This document shows positions 52,986 through 61,982 of a stretch of 64,000 bases of DNA, piece after piece. The DNA lies in the NCBI GenBank assembly GCA_020638795.1, contig JACKHW010000004.1, positions 481,257-545,256 on the forward strand, in the 5' to 3' direction. The position numbers and the translations under genes were made by a program. The notes beneath the pieces were generated by a model, which saw only the letters and a program-made list of their open reading frames with translations, was not told where the DNA came from and did not search any database. The stretch is from Planctomycetota bacterium. GTDB taxonomy: Bacteria; Planctomycetota; UBA1135; GCA-002748355. The number at the start of each line of letters is the position of its first letter. The first letter of the stretch is position 1.

Positions 52986-55193
52986 ATGACCCTCGTCTTC
53001 CTCATCATCCTGATCGCGCTCGCGCTCTTGGCTTCGGCAACGCTCTTGCGTCGCTCCGAGCTCGGTCGCATTCGTGAAGGTCTCGAAGAACTCGAGAAAG
53101 CACGAGCACGAGGAAGCGACAAAGCGCGACTCCAGTATCCGCACGTCGACTTGAGTCAGTGCATCGGTTGTGGAGCATGCGTTCGTGCATGTCCGGAAAA
53201 CGGAGTGCTCGCACTCGTGCACGGACAAGCCGTCGTCGTCCACGGTTCGCGATGCGTCGGTCACTCACTCTGCGCCGAGGCATGTCCGACGGCTGCGATC
53301 GCCGTTCGTCTCAGCGACGTTTCGGATCGCAACGACTTGCCCGCGATCGACGACAAGCTCGAGTCGAGCACCATGCCCGGCGTGTTCCTCGCGGGAGAAC
53401 TCACGGGCTTCGCCCTGATTCGCACGGCGATCCAACACGGACGTCAAATCGCTCGTGAGATCACGCAACGGATCATGGGCGATCGATCGGCACAGGATCG
53501 AACGTTCGACGTCGTCATCGTCGGCGCGGGACCGGCGGGCCTCGCATGTGCACTCGAGGCACGCGAAGCCGGCTTGCGCTACGTCGCCCTCGAGCGAGAC
53601 GCGATCGGCGGCACCATCGCCCACTACCCGCGACGCAAACTCGTGATGACGCAGCCGGTCGATCTCCCGGTGTTCGGTCGCTTGGATCGCTCGAGCTATT
53701 CCAAAGAGGAACTCATCGAGATCTGGCACAGCGCGGTCGATGCCGCACAGCTCGACGTGCGCTGTGGCGAACTGTTCGAGACACTCACACCCACGGACGG
53801 CGGCTTCGCACTCACGACGAGCACCGCCGTCTACGACACGCGCTTCGTCGTCTTGGCTCTCGGGCGACGCGGCACGCCGCGCAAGCTCGGTGTGCCGGGC
53901 GAAGATTCGACCAAGGTCGCGTACTCACTCATCGACGCAGAGTCCTACCAAGGTCGCCGCGCGCTCGTCGTCGGCGGCGGCGACAGTGCGATCGAAGCAG
54001 CGCTCGCCCTCGCCGAACAACCGGGAAACTCCGTCACACTGTCCTATCGCCGATCATCGTTCACGCGAATCAAGGCGCGCAACGAAGCTCGTATCCACGA
54101 AGCAATACACGAGGGTCGTATCCAAGCGATCATGGAGAGCGACGTGCGCGCAATCGAAGACGATTGCGTCCATCTCGCCTGCAAGGGAAGCGAATCCCTC
54201 GTCCGGCTCGACAACGATGACGTGTTCGTCTTCGCCGGGGGCATTCCGCCGTTCGACCTCCTCGAGAAATGTGGCGTGTCCTTCGACCCGAAGGATCGCG
54301 AACAGGAAGACGTCGAACTCGCGAGCAACAGTCACTTGTTGTGGGCGATTCTCGCTGCCGTCTTGGTCAGCCTCGGAGCATGGGGCTGGATCGAGATGCA
54401 TGGAGACTACTACAAGCTCGAGGACGCGTCGCGCCCCCTTCACGACTTGCACGAACGTCTCGCTCCTTCTCGGGGGATCGGCCTGTTGTGCGGCGTCGCA
54501 GGCACGGCGTGCATCCTGCTCAACCTGATGTATCTGTGGAAGCGCAGTCGCTTCGGAGCGTGGCTCCGCGGCTCGCTGCGCGCCTGGATGACGAGCCACG
54601 TGATCACGGGAGTGCTGTCACTCGCCCTCATCGTCGTGCACGCAGGGGTGACACCTCGAGACAGCAATGGCGGGCACGCCTACCTCGCCCTCGTGATCGT
54701 CGTCGGAGCCGGGATCATCGGACGCTATCTCTACGCATTCGTCCCGCGTGCCGCCAACGGTCGCGAACTCGCCGTCGAAGAAGTGCGCACGCGCTTCGCA
54801 CAGGTGACGGGAAAACTCGACAGCCAAGACACCGCGTTGCGCGAGAGCATCGAAGCACGACTCAGTGCCGGAGCACTCGACACGCGGTGGCACGGTTCGG
54901 GCTTCAAGCGGATCTTGCGCGGACTGACGATTGGAAAGCGTTGGCGCGAAGTCGCTTCCGAGATCGACCGCTTGCTCGACGAAGCCGACCTCGCCAAGCG
55001 ACAAAAGACCGAGATCCTCGCACTCGCCGAGAGCGCATTCCGCAGCGCGTGGCAGGCCGCTCACATCGAGGAGCTACGAGGCCTGCTGGCCTCGTGGCGC
55101 TGGATGCATCGCTGGCTCGCGCTCCTCATGGTTCTATTGGCGGCGATCCACATCGTGACGGCGCTTCGCTACGCGAAGTTCTCTTGGGGGTAA
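52986..55193 (+). CDS. Membrane Fe-S/flavin oxidoreductase with predicted di-haem b domain
   Basis: The 735-residue protein fuses three electron modules. An N-terminal membrane helix precedes a ferredoxin domain (about 55-110): CIGCGACVRACP is a full [4Fe-4S] site, while the second, CVGHSLCAEACP, has His where the second Cys is expected. Next is a thioredoxin-reductase-like domain (about 172-460) with FAD loop VGAGPAGLACALEA and NAD(P) loop VVGGGDSAIEAALALAE, without the CxxC pair. The C-terminus has about five membrane helices with two H-x13-H pairs (His538/552, His708/722), the spacing of ferric-reductase/NOX haem b ligands. It probably moves electrons from cytoplasmic NAD(P)H or Fe-S donors into periplasmic cytochromes. 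The next gene begins 1 bp after its stop. Confidence 0.85.
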   Translation: MTLVFLIILIALALLASATLLRRSELGRIREGLEELEKARARGSDKARLQYPHVDLSQCIGCGACVRACPENGVLALVHGQAVVVHGSRCVGHSLCAEACPTAAIAVRLSDVSDRNDLPAIDDKLESSTMPGVFLAGELTGFALIRTAIQHGRQIAREITQRIMGDRSAQDRTFDVVIVGAGPAGLACALEAREAGLRYVALERDAIGGTIAHYPRRKLVMTQPVDLPVFGRLDRSSYSKEELIEIWHSAVDAAQLDVRCGELFETLTPTDGGFALTTSTAVYDTRFVVLALGRRGTPRKLGVPGEDSTKVAYSLIDAESYQGRRALVVGGGDSAIEAALALAEQPGNSVTLSYRRSSFTRIKARNEARIHEAIHEGRIQAIMESDVRAIEDDCVHLACKGSESLVRLDNDDVFVFAGGIPPFDLLEKCGVSFDPKDREQEDVELASNSHLLWAILAAVLVSLGAWGWIEMHGDYYKLEDASRPLHDLHERLAPSRGIGLLCGVAGTACILLNLMYLWKRSRFGAWLRGSLRAWMTSHVITGVLSLALIVVHAGVTPRDSNGGHAYLALVIVVGAGIIGRYLYAFVPRAANGRELAVEEVRTRFAQVTGKLDSQDTALRESIEARLSAGALDTRWHGSGFKRILRGLTIGKRWREVASEIDRLLDEADLAKRQKTEILALAESAFRSAWQAAHIEELRGLLASWRWMHRWLALLMVLLAAIHIVTALRYAKFSWG

Positions 55194-55194
55194 G

Positions 55195-57210
55195 GTGCGG
55201 TACGGAAAACCGATCGTCGCCGCGCTCTCCGCGGCACTCGTCATCTCGCTGTTCGTGCGTGGTCTCGACCGCACGTCGCCGGGACCGCTTTCTGCGACGC
55301 ATGCCGCCGTGGATGGCCTCAGCGACGCGTCCTCATGTAGCCGCTGCCACTCGGAGACGAGCGAGTCCCTCGCGGCAGCTTGCGAAGCGTGTCACGAGGA
55401 GATCGCCGATCAGCGAACGACTCACAAAGGACTTCATGGCAAGCTCGATCGCGCGAGCGAGTGCGAATCTTGTCACAGCGAGCATCACGGATCCGCCTTC
55501 GTCCTGACCAGTGAGACGAGCTTCACGCGTGCGGGAATCGCGGATCGGAACGCCTTCGATCACGCGATCGCGACGACGTGGACACTGACGGGTGCGCATG
55601 CACGACTGGCCTGTGAAACCTGTCATGAGAATGCCACCAAGCAAGTGCTCGCTCAGGATGAGAAGCGCTTCGTCGGTCTCACGCAAGCTTGCACCCAGTG
55701 CCACGAAGATCGACACGAAGGTCGCTTCGGTGCGGATTGCCAGTCATGCCACGGGCAAGAGAAGCCGTTCGCGACGGCTCCGGGATTCGAGCATCCCGAC
55801 CGCTTTCCTCTGACAGCGGGGCACGCGGGTCACGCATGCGCGAAGTGCCACGAGACGACACCTGAGCTGAATACCATCGCCACACCACAGAACAGCGCGA
55901 TCCCCCTGGTCCGTGCGTGTGCCGCGTGTCACGAGAATGCACATGCTGCCGGCGGCACCGCGATGCGGATCGACGACACCGCGGACTGCTCACGCTGTCA
56001 CGACACCGCGCACTTCCGCGGCACGACGTTCGACGTCGCGGCACACGCGCGCATCGGAGTACGGCTCGAAGGCGCGCACGAGAGCCTCGCGTGCGCGTCG
56101 TGCCACGGTGGCGGAGCCGCCGCTTCGGGCAGCAGCACGCTCGCGAGCACGCTCGGGGGCACTGCACGTCGCGACATGCAGTCGTGCAGCACGTGTCACA
56201 TCGACCCGCACGCGACCGGCAACGGCGTGATGGCAATCGCGGGCGCCGGCGATTGCAAGCGCTGCCACGAAACCTCGAGCTTTCACGGAGCAACGTACGA
56301 TGCGAAGGCACACGCAGCGATCGGCGTCGACCTGCTCGGGAAGCACAGGGCCGCGGCGTGCACGAAGTGCCACGATGCTGCACACGGCATCGCAGACTCG
56401 AGTTCGCCGCGTGACCTGGCCAAGTGCGCGACATGCCACGAGATACCACATGGTGACCGCTTCGTGGCTGCATCGGCGAACTTTGGCGGTAAGTCCTGCA
56501 AACCCTGCCACGAGAGCATCGACGACGGATGGCGCTTGCCGGTCCGCATGACGGCCGAGAACCACGGCCTGACGGGATTCGACCTGAAGGGCAAGCACGT
56601 GGCGGTCGCTTGTGACCGCTGCCACGAAGGACTCGGACACATGATCGTGACCGCGGACTTCGGGCATCGCTTCCCGGGGCGCGGACAAAAGGACTGCACA
56701 GCGTGTCACCAAGACCCGCACGCAGGCGAATTCGCACGCGGCCCCAAGCCGCGGACGTGCGTCGAATGTCACGACGAAAACCACTTCAGGCCCGTCGACT
56801 TCGGTATCGAAGATCACACGGCGACGGCCATGCCGCTCGACGGTGCGCACGCCGCAGTGAGTTGCAACAGCTGTCACCAGCGTGACGGAAAGAAGCTCGC
56901 GTTCCGCGGGCTCGACACGGCCTGCGCATCGTGTCATGAAGACGTGCATCGCGGGCAGTTCCGAGTCACGAAGACCGGCGTCACCACGTGCACCAAGTGC
57001 CATTCGACGTCCGGGACGTTCGACGATGTCCGCTTCGACCACCAACGCGATACGCGCTTCCCGCTGGATGGAAGCCACCAGAAAGTCGCCTGCGCTGCCT
57101 GTCACAAACCCGAAGGCTTCCCGCAGTTCGTACGCTACAAGCCGTTGCCCGTCGATTGTGCGGGTTGCCACACACCCAATGGGAAGAAGTACGTTCCCGG
57201 AGGTCGGTAA
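55195..57210 (+). CDS. 23-haem c-type cytochrome (cytochrome c3-like motifs)
   Basis: The 671-residue protein contains 23 CxxCH haem-binding motifs, evenly spread from CSRCH to the C-terminal CAGCH. It starts with a membrane helix or uncleaved signal (PIVAALSAALVISLFVRGL) and is otherwise periplasmic. Repeating units include DLKGKHVAVACDRCHEG and PLDGAHAAVSCNSCHQ. The start is GTG 55195, adjacent to the TAA of the oxidoreductase, so translation is coupled. Given its place between an inner-membrane oxidoreductase and an outer-membrane barrel, it is likely a periplasmic wire. Motif counts were made by eye on the translation. No catalytic site for a specific substrate was seen. Confidence 0.9.
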   Translation: MRYGKPIVAALSAALVISLFVRGLDRTSPGPLSATHAAVDGLSDASSCSRCHSETSESLAAACEACHEEIADQRTTHKGLHGKLDRASECESCHSEHHGSAFVLTSETSFTRAGIADRNAFDHAIATTWTLTGAHARLACETCHENATKQVLAQDEKRFVGLTQACTQCHEDRHEGRFGADCQSCHGQEKPFATAPGFEHPDRFPLTAGHAGHACAKCHETTPELNTIATPQNSAIPLVRACAACHENAHAAGGTAMRIDDTADCSRCHDTAHFRGTTFDVAAHARIGVRLEGAHESLACASCHGGGAAASGSSTLASTLGGTARRDMQSCSTCHIDPHATGNGVMAIAGAGDCKRCHETSSFHGATYDAKAHAAIGVDLLGKHRAAACTKCHDAAHGIADSSSPRDLAKCATCHEIPHGDRFVAASANFGGKSCKPCHESIDDGWRLPVRMTAENHGLTGFDLKGKHVAVACDRCHEGLGHMIVTADFGHRFPGRGQKDCTACHQDPHAGEFARGPKPRTCVECHDENHFRPVDFGIEDHTATAMPLDGAHAAVSCNSCHQRDGKKLAFRGLDTACASCHEDVHRGQFRVTKTGVTTCTKCHSTSGTFDDVRFDHQRDTRFPLDGSHQKVACAACHKPEGFPQFVRYKPLPVDCAGCHTPNGKKYVPGGR

Positions 57211-57212
57211 CG

Positions 57213-58823
57213 GTGATCCTCACTCCGATCGTCGCATGCGTCGCGTTCGCATCTGCACCATGGCAGGAGCGACGCGTCCCGATCGAGGTGAGGTTCGTGG
57301 CGGGGCGCAATGTCTATATCGAGCCCGGTCGCGATGCCGGTCTCCGAGCTGGGGACCGCATCGTTCTCGAGATCGCTGCCGGCAACACGATTCGCGGTCG
57401 CATCGAGTCGGTCAGCAAGACGCAGGCACGCGCCGTCGTCGATGAGGCACGTGACGTCCTCGTGGCGTCGGTTCGAGGCTATGCGGTGCTCGGCGAACGT
57501 GACGAAGAGCAGGACGAGGATCGTCCCGAGGCACCGCCGTGGAAGCGCGAGGCAGCGCCCGGCGACCCGAACGCACCGCTCCTTCGCCTCGGCAAGGTCA
57601 CACGCTCAGCGGATCGACCTGCCGAGTGGTCAGGACGCGTCTACGGTCGTGCCGACGTGTTCAAGAACCTCAAAGGCGCACGTGAGCAGAGCAACTGGCT
57701 GCGGTCCGGATTCGACGTGACGGGCAAGAACGCGTTCGGCAACGGAGGGGCCCTGCGCGCGGATGCCGAGTTCGCGATGCGTAGCTTCGAGAGTCGGTTC
57801 AGCAACGACGACGCGTCGACGCGAACACGCATCGACAGACTCGAGTACTCGTGGGGGCATGATCGTGAGTCGAGCTTCGGCTACACGCTCGGGCGCTTCT
57901 TGATGCGTCAGATACCCGAGTTCGGAGTGCTCGATGGCGGCGAGTTCGTCCAGGCGCTCGATACGCAATCGAGTGTCGGCGCCGCGATCGGCTTCTTGCC
58001 GCAGCCGCTCGCTGACCGTGCGACGGGCGACGACTTTGCGGCGCATCTCAGTTGGTCCCGTGTCTTCGGAGACGAAGAGCGAGCGCGACTTCGCGTCGGG
58101 GTCCAGAAGACTTGGCACCATGGAGACGCCGATCGCGACCTCGTACTGTCGTCGTTCTCCTGGCGCCCCTCGGACTCGACGTCGCTTCAGGCCACTCTAT
58201 GGCTGGACTGGTACGACTCGAGTGAGCGTGTGCGGTCGAGCGGAATCGATCTGACCGAACTCCAACTTCATCTGTCGCACCGATTCGACGACGCCAATGG
58301 CGTGTCGCTCTATGCCAGTAGGCTCCACTGGCCGGACATCCTCCGCATGGAGTTCGACGAGGTCCCTGCGGACGTGATCCTCAACGAAGAGCGTCGCAAC
58401 GCCGGCGCATCGACGTGGCACGCGCTGAGCGAGAACGTCTGGCTCGACCTGCGCGCCGACTGGTGGCGTGACCGTCGTGACGACGGTGTATCCGCGGACG
58501 TGAGGTTTCGCTTTCGCGACTTGTTCGTCGAACGAGGCGATGTCTCGATCGGCGCCTACCACCGAACGGGCAGCTTCTTGGCCGGACCCGGTCTGAGAAT
58601 GGATTGGTTCCAACGAATCGATCTCGGCAGCCTGCGCTTGGGGTACGACCTCGTGCGATACGACTTCGACGACAACCGAGGCACACTGACCGAGCACACC
58701 GTGCGCCTCGATGCAGATCTCGACCTGGGATCGCGGACAGCGCTCGGACTCAGCCTCGATCATCGTTTCGGAAACTGGTCGCGCGCCATCAGCGGCGGCA
58801 TCTTCGTCCAACATCGCTTCTGA
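57213..58823 (+). CDS. Outer-membrane beta-barrel protein of a porin-cytochrome pair
   Basis: A 536-residue protein with a weak N-terminal signal (LTPIVACVAFASAPW), a beta-rich soluble N-domain (about 20-90, VRFVAGRNVYIEPGRDAG), an acidic linker, and about 420 residues of alternating amphipathic strands ending in Phe (GGIFVQHRF), the BAM recognition pattern. Between two multihaem cytochromes in one operon, it most likely forms the sheath through which electrons cross the outer membrane, as MtrB or PioB do. It is shorter than MtrB (about 690), and no sequence match was confirmed. Start GTG 57213 lies 2 bp after the cytochrome stop; the open frame from 56988 overlaps that gene. Confidence 0.75.
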   Translation: MILTPIVACVAFASAPWQERRVPIEVRFVAGRNVYIEPGRDAGLRAGDRIVLEIAAGNTIRGRIESVSKTQARAVVDEARDVLVASVRGYAVLGERDEEQDEDRPEAPPWKREAAPGDPNAPLLRLGKVTRSADRPAEWSGRVYGRADVFKNLKGAREQSNWLRSGFDVTGKNAFGNGGALRADAEFAMRSFESRFSNDDASTRTRIDRLEYSWGHDRESSFGYTLGRFLMRQIPEFGVLDGGEFVQALDTQSSVGAAIGFLPQPLADRATGDDFAAHLSWSRVFGDEERARLRVGVQKTWHHGDADRDLVLSSFSWRPSDSTSLQATLWLDWYDSSERVRSSGIDLTELQLHLSHRFDDANGVSLYASRLHWPDILRMEFDEVPADVILNEERRNAGASTWHALSENVWLDLRADWWRDRRDDGVSADVRFRFRDLFVERGDVSIGAYHRTGSFLAGPGLRMDWFQRIDLGSLRLGYDLVRYDFDDNRGTLTEHTVRLDADLDLGSRTALGLSLDHRFGNWSRAISGGIFVQHRF

Positions 58824-58828
58824 ACGCC

Positions 58829-60532
58829 ATGCAGCCGACTCGCAAACGCTTCCGAACGCTCGCCATTGCGGGATTCGCACTGTCGTTCTTGCTGATTGCT
58901 TGCGTCCTGGGCGGACCACAGGATTGGGACTCGAATCTCGGTCCTGTCGTTCCACACGACACGTTTCCCGGCGACTGTTCGCTCTGCCACGAAACGGGCA
59001 GTTGGAGCAAGATCCGCGCGAACTTCGAGTTCGATCACGAAGCCGAGACCGGCGTTCCTCTGATTGGCGCACACAAGACTGCCAAATGTCTGCGCTGCCA
59101 CAACGATCGCGGACCACTCGATCGCTTCATCGTCCTCGGCTGCAAAGGCTGTCACGAAGACGTCCACCAAGGCCATCTCGGCGCTCGTTGTGAGTCGTGC
59201 CACGACGAAGCATCGACGACCTGGATTCCACGCGAGATCATTCGCGAGCATCAGCGCACGCGATTCCCGCTCGTCGGCGCACACGCCGGTGTCGCATGCT
59301 TCCGGTGTCACTCGGGGGCCGAGGTCGGGAACTACAAGTTCGCCGACGTGCGTTGCGAGAGCTGCCACCAGGACGCACTGGCTTCGGCAAGGGCGCCCGA
59401 TCACGTGGCCCAAGCGTGGACGAGAGATTGCGAACGATGCCACCGCCCGACCGGCTGGAGTGGCTCGCACTTCTCCCACTCACAGTGGCCGCTGACCGGC
59501 GCGCACGCCGCCGCCATGTGTGAGCAGTGCCACAAGAACGGTGTCTACAAGGGCACTCCGCGCAATTGCGTCGACTGCCACCGGGCCGAGTACGATGCAA
59601 CTACCGAGCCGCCGCATGCCGGCGCAGGCTTCTCCTTCCAGTGTGATCAGTGTCACGGCACCAGCATGTGGCAAGGAGCGCACTTCGACCACGGCATCTG
59701 GCGGCTCGATGGTGCACACGCCGGCGCAGCGTGCTCCAAGTGCCACATGGGCGGAATCTACAAGGGCACGCCGCGCAACTGCGTCGACTGTCATCGCAAC
59801 GACTACGACTCGGCGAAGAGCCCCGACCACGCCGCCGCGAGCTTCCCTCTCGCTTGCGAACAGTGTCACTCGACATCGCGCTGGGAAGGCGCGAAGTTCG
59901 ACCACAACACGTGGCCACTAGACGGTGCACACAGCGCGGCAAGCTGTAACAAGTGCCACATCAACAACGTATACCAAGGCACGCCGCGCAACTGCGTCGA
60001 CTGTCATCGCAACGACTACGACGCGACGACGAGCCCGAATCACACCGCGAGCAACTTCCCGCTGGACTGCACGCAGTGCCACGTGACTTCGCAGTGGAAG
60101 GGTGCGAAGTTCGACCACAACACATGGCCGCTCGACGGCGCGCACAAGACGGTCAACTGCACCGCGTGCCACAAGAACAACGTCTACAAGGGAACGCCAC
60201 GTGAGTGTGTCGATTGCCACCGTGCGGACTACGACGGCACGACGAACCCCAATCACAGTCAGCTCAACTATTCACTCGTCTGCACCAACTGTCACTCGAC
60301 GACGACTTGGCAAGGCGCGTCGTTCAACCATCGCTTCCCGATCACGTCCGGCGCGCACAAGGGCCTCTCGTGCACCGAGTGCCACAAGAACCCGACGAGC
60401 TACACGGAGTTCACGTGCACCGATTGCCACGAGCACAGCCAGACGCGGATGAACGACAAACACAAAAGTGTGAGCAACTACGCGTGGACGAGCGCCAAGT
60501 GCTATCAGTGCCATCCCAACGGCAAGCACTGA
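58829..60532 (+). CDS. 22-haem lipoprotein cytochrome c with 71-residue tandem repeats
   Basis: The 567-residue protein has 22 CxxCH motifs. A lipobox (GFALSFLLIAC) anchors it by lipid, so it could sit on the outer membrane, possibly facing out. The middle holds four tandem 71-residue units (213 bp), each with three haem motifs and the sentence YKGTPRNCVDCHR; flanking regions carry less regular motifs. ATG 58829 gives the lipoprotein signal and lies 5 bp after the beta-barrel gene. With the barrel and the 23-haem protein it completes a plausible conduit to external electron acceptors or donors. The function is inferred from context; substrate and direction are unknown. Confidence 0.9.
   Translation: MQPTRKRFRTLAIAGFALSFLLIACVLGGPQDWDSNLGPVVPHDTFPGDCSLCHETGSWSKIRANFEFDHEAETGVPLIGAHKTAKCLRCHNDRGPLDRFIVLGCKGCHEDVHQGHLGARCESCHDEASTTWIPREIIREHQRTRFPLVGAHAGVACFRCHSGAEVGNYKFADVRCESCHQDALASARAPDHVAQAWTRDCERCHRPTGWSGSHFSHSQWPLTGAHAAAMCEQCHKNGVYKGTPRNCVDCHRAEYDATTEPPHAGAGFSFQCDQCHGTSMWQGAHFDHGIWRLDGAHAGAACSKCHMGGIYKGTPRNCVDCHRNDYDSAKSPDHAAASFPLACEQCHSTSRWEGAKFDHNTWPLDGAHSAASCNKCHINNVYQGTPRNCVDCHRNDYDATTSPNHTASNFPLDCTQCHVTSQWKGAKFDHNTWPLDGAHKTVNCTACHKNNVYKGTPRECVDCHRADYDGTTNPNHSQLNYSLVCTNCHSTTTWQGASFNHRFPITSGAHKGLSCTECHKNPTSYTEFTCTDCHEHSQTRMNDKHKSVSNYAWTSAKCYQCHPNGKH
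59480..60331 (+). repeat. Four tandem 213-bp repeats in the cytochrome gene
   Basis: The same reading, coding for YKGTPRNCVDCHR, recurs with its GGGCAC-type core at 59551, 59764, 59977 and 60190, an exact 213-bp period. Each unit encodes three CxxCH motifs and WPLxGAH. Units differ at synonymous and non-synonymous sites. Confidence 0.88.
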
Positions 60533-60627
60533 CGGTGCGTTGACGACTCGATCGCGCAGGTCGATCACGCCTCGAATCACGCTCGGTAGCCGGACTTCAT
60601 ACACGGGACGCCGCGGCGCGCCGGGCT

Positions 60628-61944
60628 TCACGGATAGATGCGATACAGCATCCGCGGGAACGGAATGCACTCACGCAAGTGCTCGGCCCCCGTCAGCCAC
60701 GCCACGAGGCGTTCGAGCCCTAGCCCGAACCCGCCGTGCGGCACCGAGCCGAAGCGTCGCAAATCGAGATACCATTGGAACTGCTCCATCGGCAGTTCGT
60801 GCTCTTCGATGCGCTTCCGCAGGACATCGAGGTCGTCCTCGCGTTCGGAGCCGCCAATGATCTCGCCGTAACCTTCCGGCGCGATCATGTCGACACAGAG
60901 CGCCAGATCGGGCGCCTGCGGATCGGCCTTCATGTAGAAGCTCTTGATCTTGCGCGGATAGCGATGCACGAGCACGGGTCGATCGTGCGCGTCCCCGAGG
61001 AGCGTCTCGTGCGGAGCTCCGAAATCGTCGCCTTGCACGAAGGTCGGATCCTTCTCGAGGAGCTTCGATGCTTCGAGGTAGCTGAGCCTCGGATACGGCG
61101 TCGACGTCGCGGGCTCGAGCTTGGACACGTCGCGCTCGAGGTCTTCGAGTTCGGTCCGCCGTCGCTCGAGCACGCGACCGACGATCGTCGAGACGAAGTC
61201 TTCGGCAAGCGACATGACGTCGTCGAGGTCGTAGTACGCAGCCTCGGGCTCGACCATCCAGAACTCGGTCAGGTGCCGCTTCGTCTTGGACTTCTCGGCG
61301 CGGAACGCCGGACCGAACACGTAGATCTTGCCGAGCGCCATCGCGGACGCTTCGCCGTACAGCTGACCCGATTGTGTGAGGTACGCGGGGTCTCCGAAGT
61401 AGTCGACGTTGAACAACGTCGTCGTTCCTTCGCACGCGTTCGGCGTGAACATCGGCGAGTCCATGCAATAGAACTCGCGCTCGTAGAAGAAGTCGCGAAT
61501 CGCCTGAATGACCTCGTGGCGGATCCGCATGATCGCGGTCTGCTTCTTCGAGCGCAGCCACAGGTGCCGGTGCTCCATCAGGAACGCCGGTCCGTGCTCC
61601 TTCTTGGTGATGGGGAAGTCGACGCTCGGTCCGACGAGTTCGATAAGAGTCGGCTGGAGTTCGACCCCGGTCGGAGCACGCTCGTCCGCGACGGCCTTGC
61701 CGACGATGCGGACACTCGCTTCTTGTGTCAGTGCACCCGCGGCCTCGAAACTCGCGTCGTCGATCGCACCTTTGGCGACGACCGCTTGCACGGTCCCACT
61801 GCCGTCGCGAATCTGGAGGAAGTGAAGCTTGCCCTTGCTGCGGATGTTGGCGAGCCAACCCTGCACGAGCACTTCTTGATCCAAGTGCTCACCGAGCCGG
61901 CGGATCGGCACGGCGCGAATACCCTTGTAGCTCTGGAACGTCAT
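60628..61944 (-). CDS. asnS: Asparaginyl-tRNA synthetase
   Basis: Class IIb synthetase that charges tRNA-Asn. The 438-residue enzyme has an N-terminal OB fold (VQGWLANIRSKGKLHFLQIR), motif 2 in FGPAFRAEKSKTKRHLTEFW and motif 3 in GGFGLGLERLVAWLTG. The RHLTEFWMVEPE sequence separates it from aspartyl enzymes. The C-terminal CIPFPRMLYRIYP and its compact length resemble the archaeal-type AsnRS also found in some bacteria. ATG 61944 is a natural start. A small membrane protein gene lies 38 bp upstream on the same strand. Confidence 0.93.
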   Translation of the reverse strand: MTFQSYKGIRAVPIRRLGEHLDQEVLVQGWLANIRSKGKLHFLQIRDGSGTVQAVVAKGAIDDASFEAAGALTQEASVRIVGKAVADERAPTGVELQPTLIELVGPSVDFPITKKEHGPAFLMEHRHLWLRSKKQTAIMRIRHEVIQAIRDFFYEREFYCMDSPMFTPNACEGTTTLFNVDYFGDPAYLTQSGQLYGEASAMALGKIYVFGPAFRAEKSKTKRHLTEFWMVEPEAAYYDLDDVMSLAEDFVSTIVGRVLERRRTELEDLERDVSKLEPATSTPYPRLSYLEASKLLEKDPTFVQGDDFGAPHETLLGDAHDRPVLVHRYPRKIKSFYMKADPQAPDLALCVDMIAPEGYGEIIGGSEREDDLDVLRKRIEEHELPMEQFQWYLDLRRFGSVPHGGFGLGLERLVAWLTGAEHLRECIPFPRMLYRIYP

Positions 61945-61982
61945 GGTTCTCGATATGGATCTCGATGCTGCGAGAACGGGAA

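Noticed and set aside
59480..60331. CRISPR-like periodic repeat
   Set aside because: The 213-bp period is in frame, has no spacers and encodes CxxCH units, so it is a protein-domain repeat.
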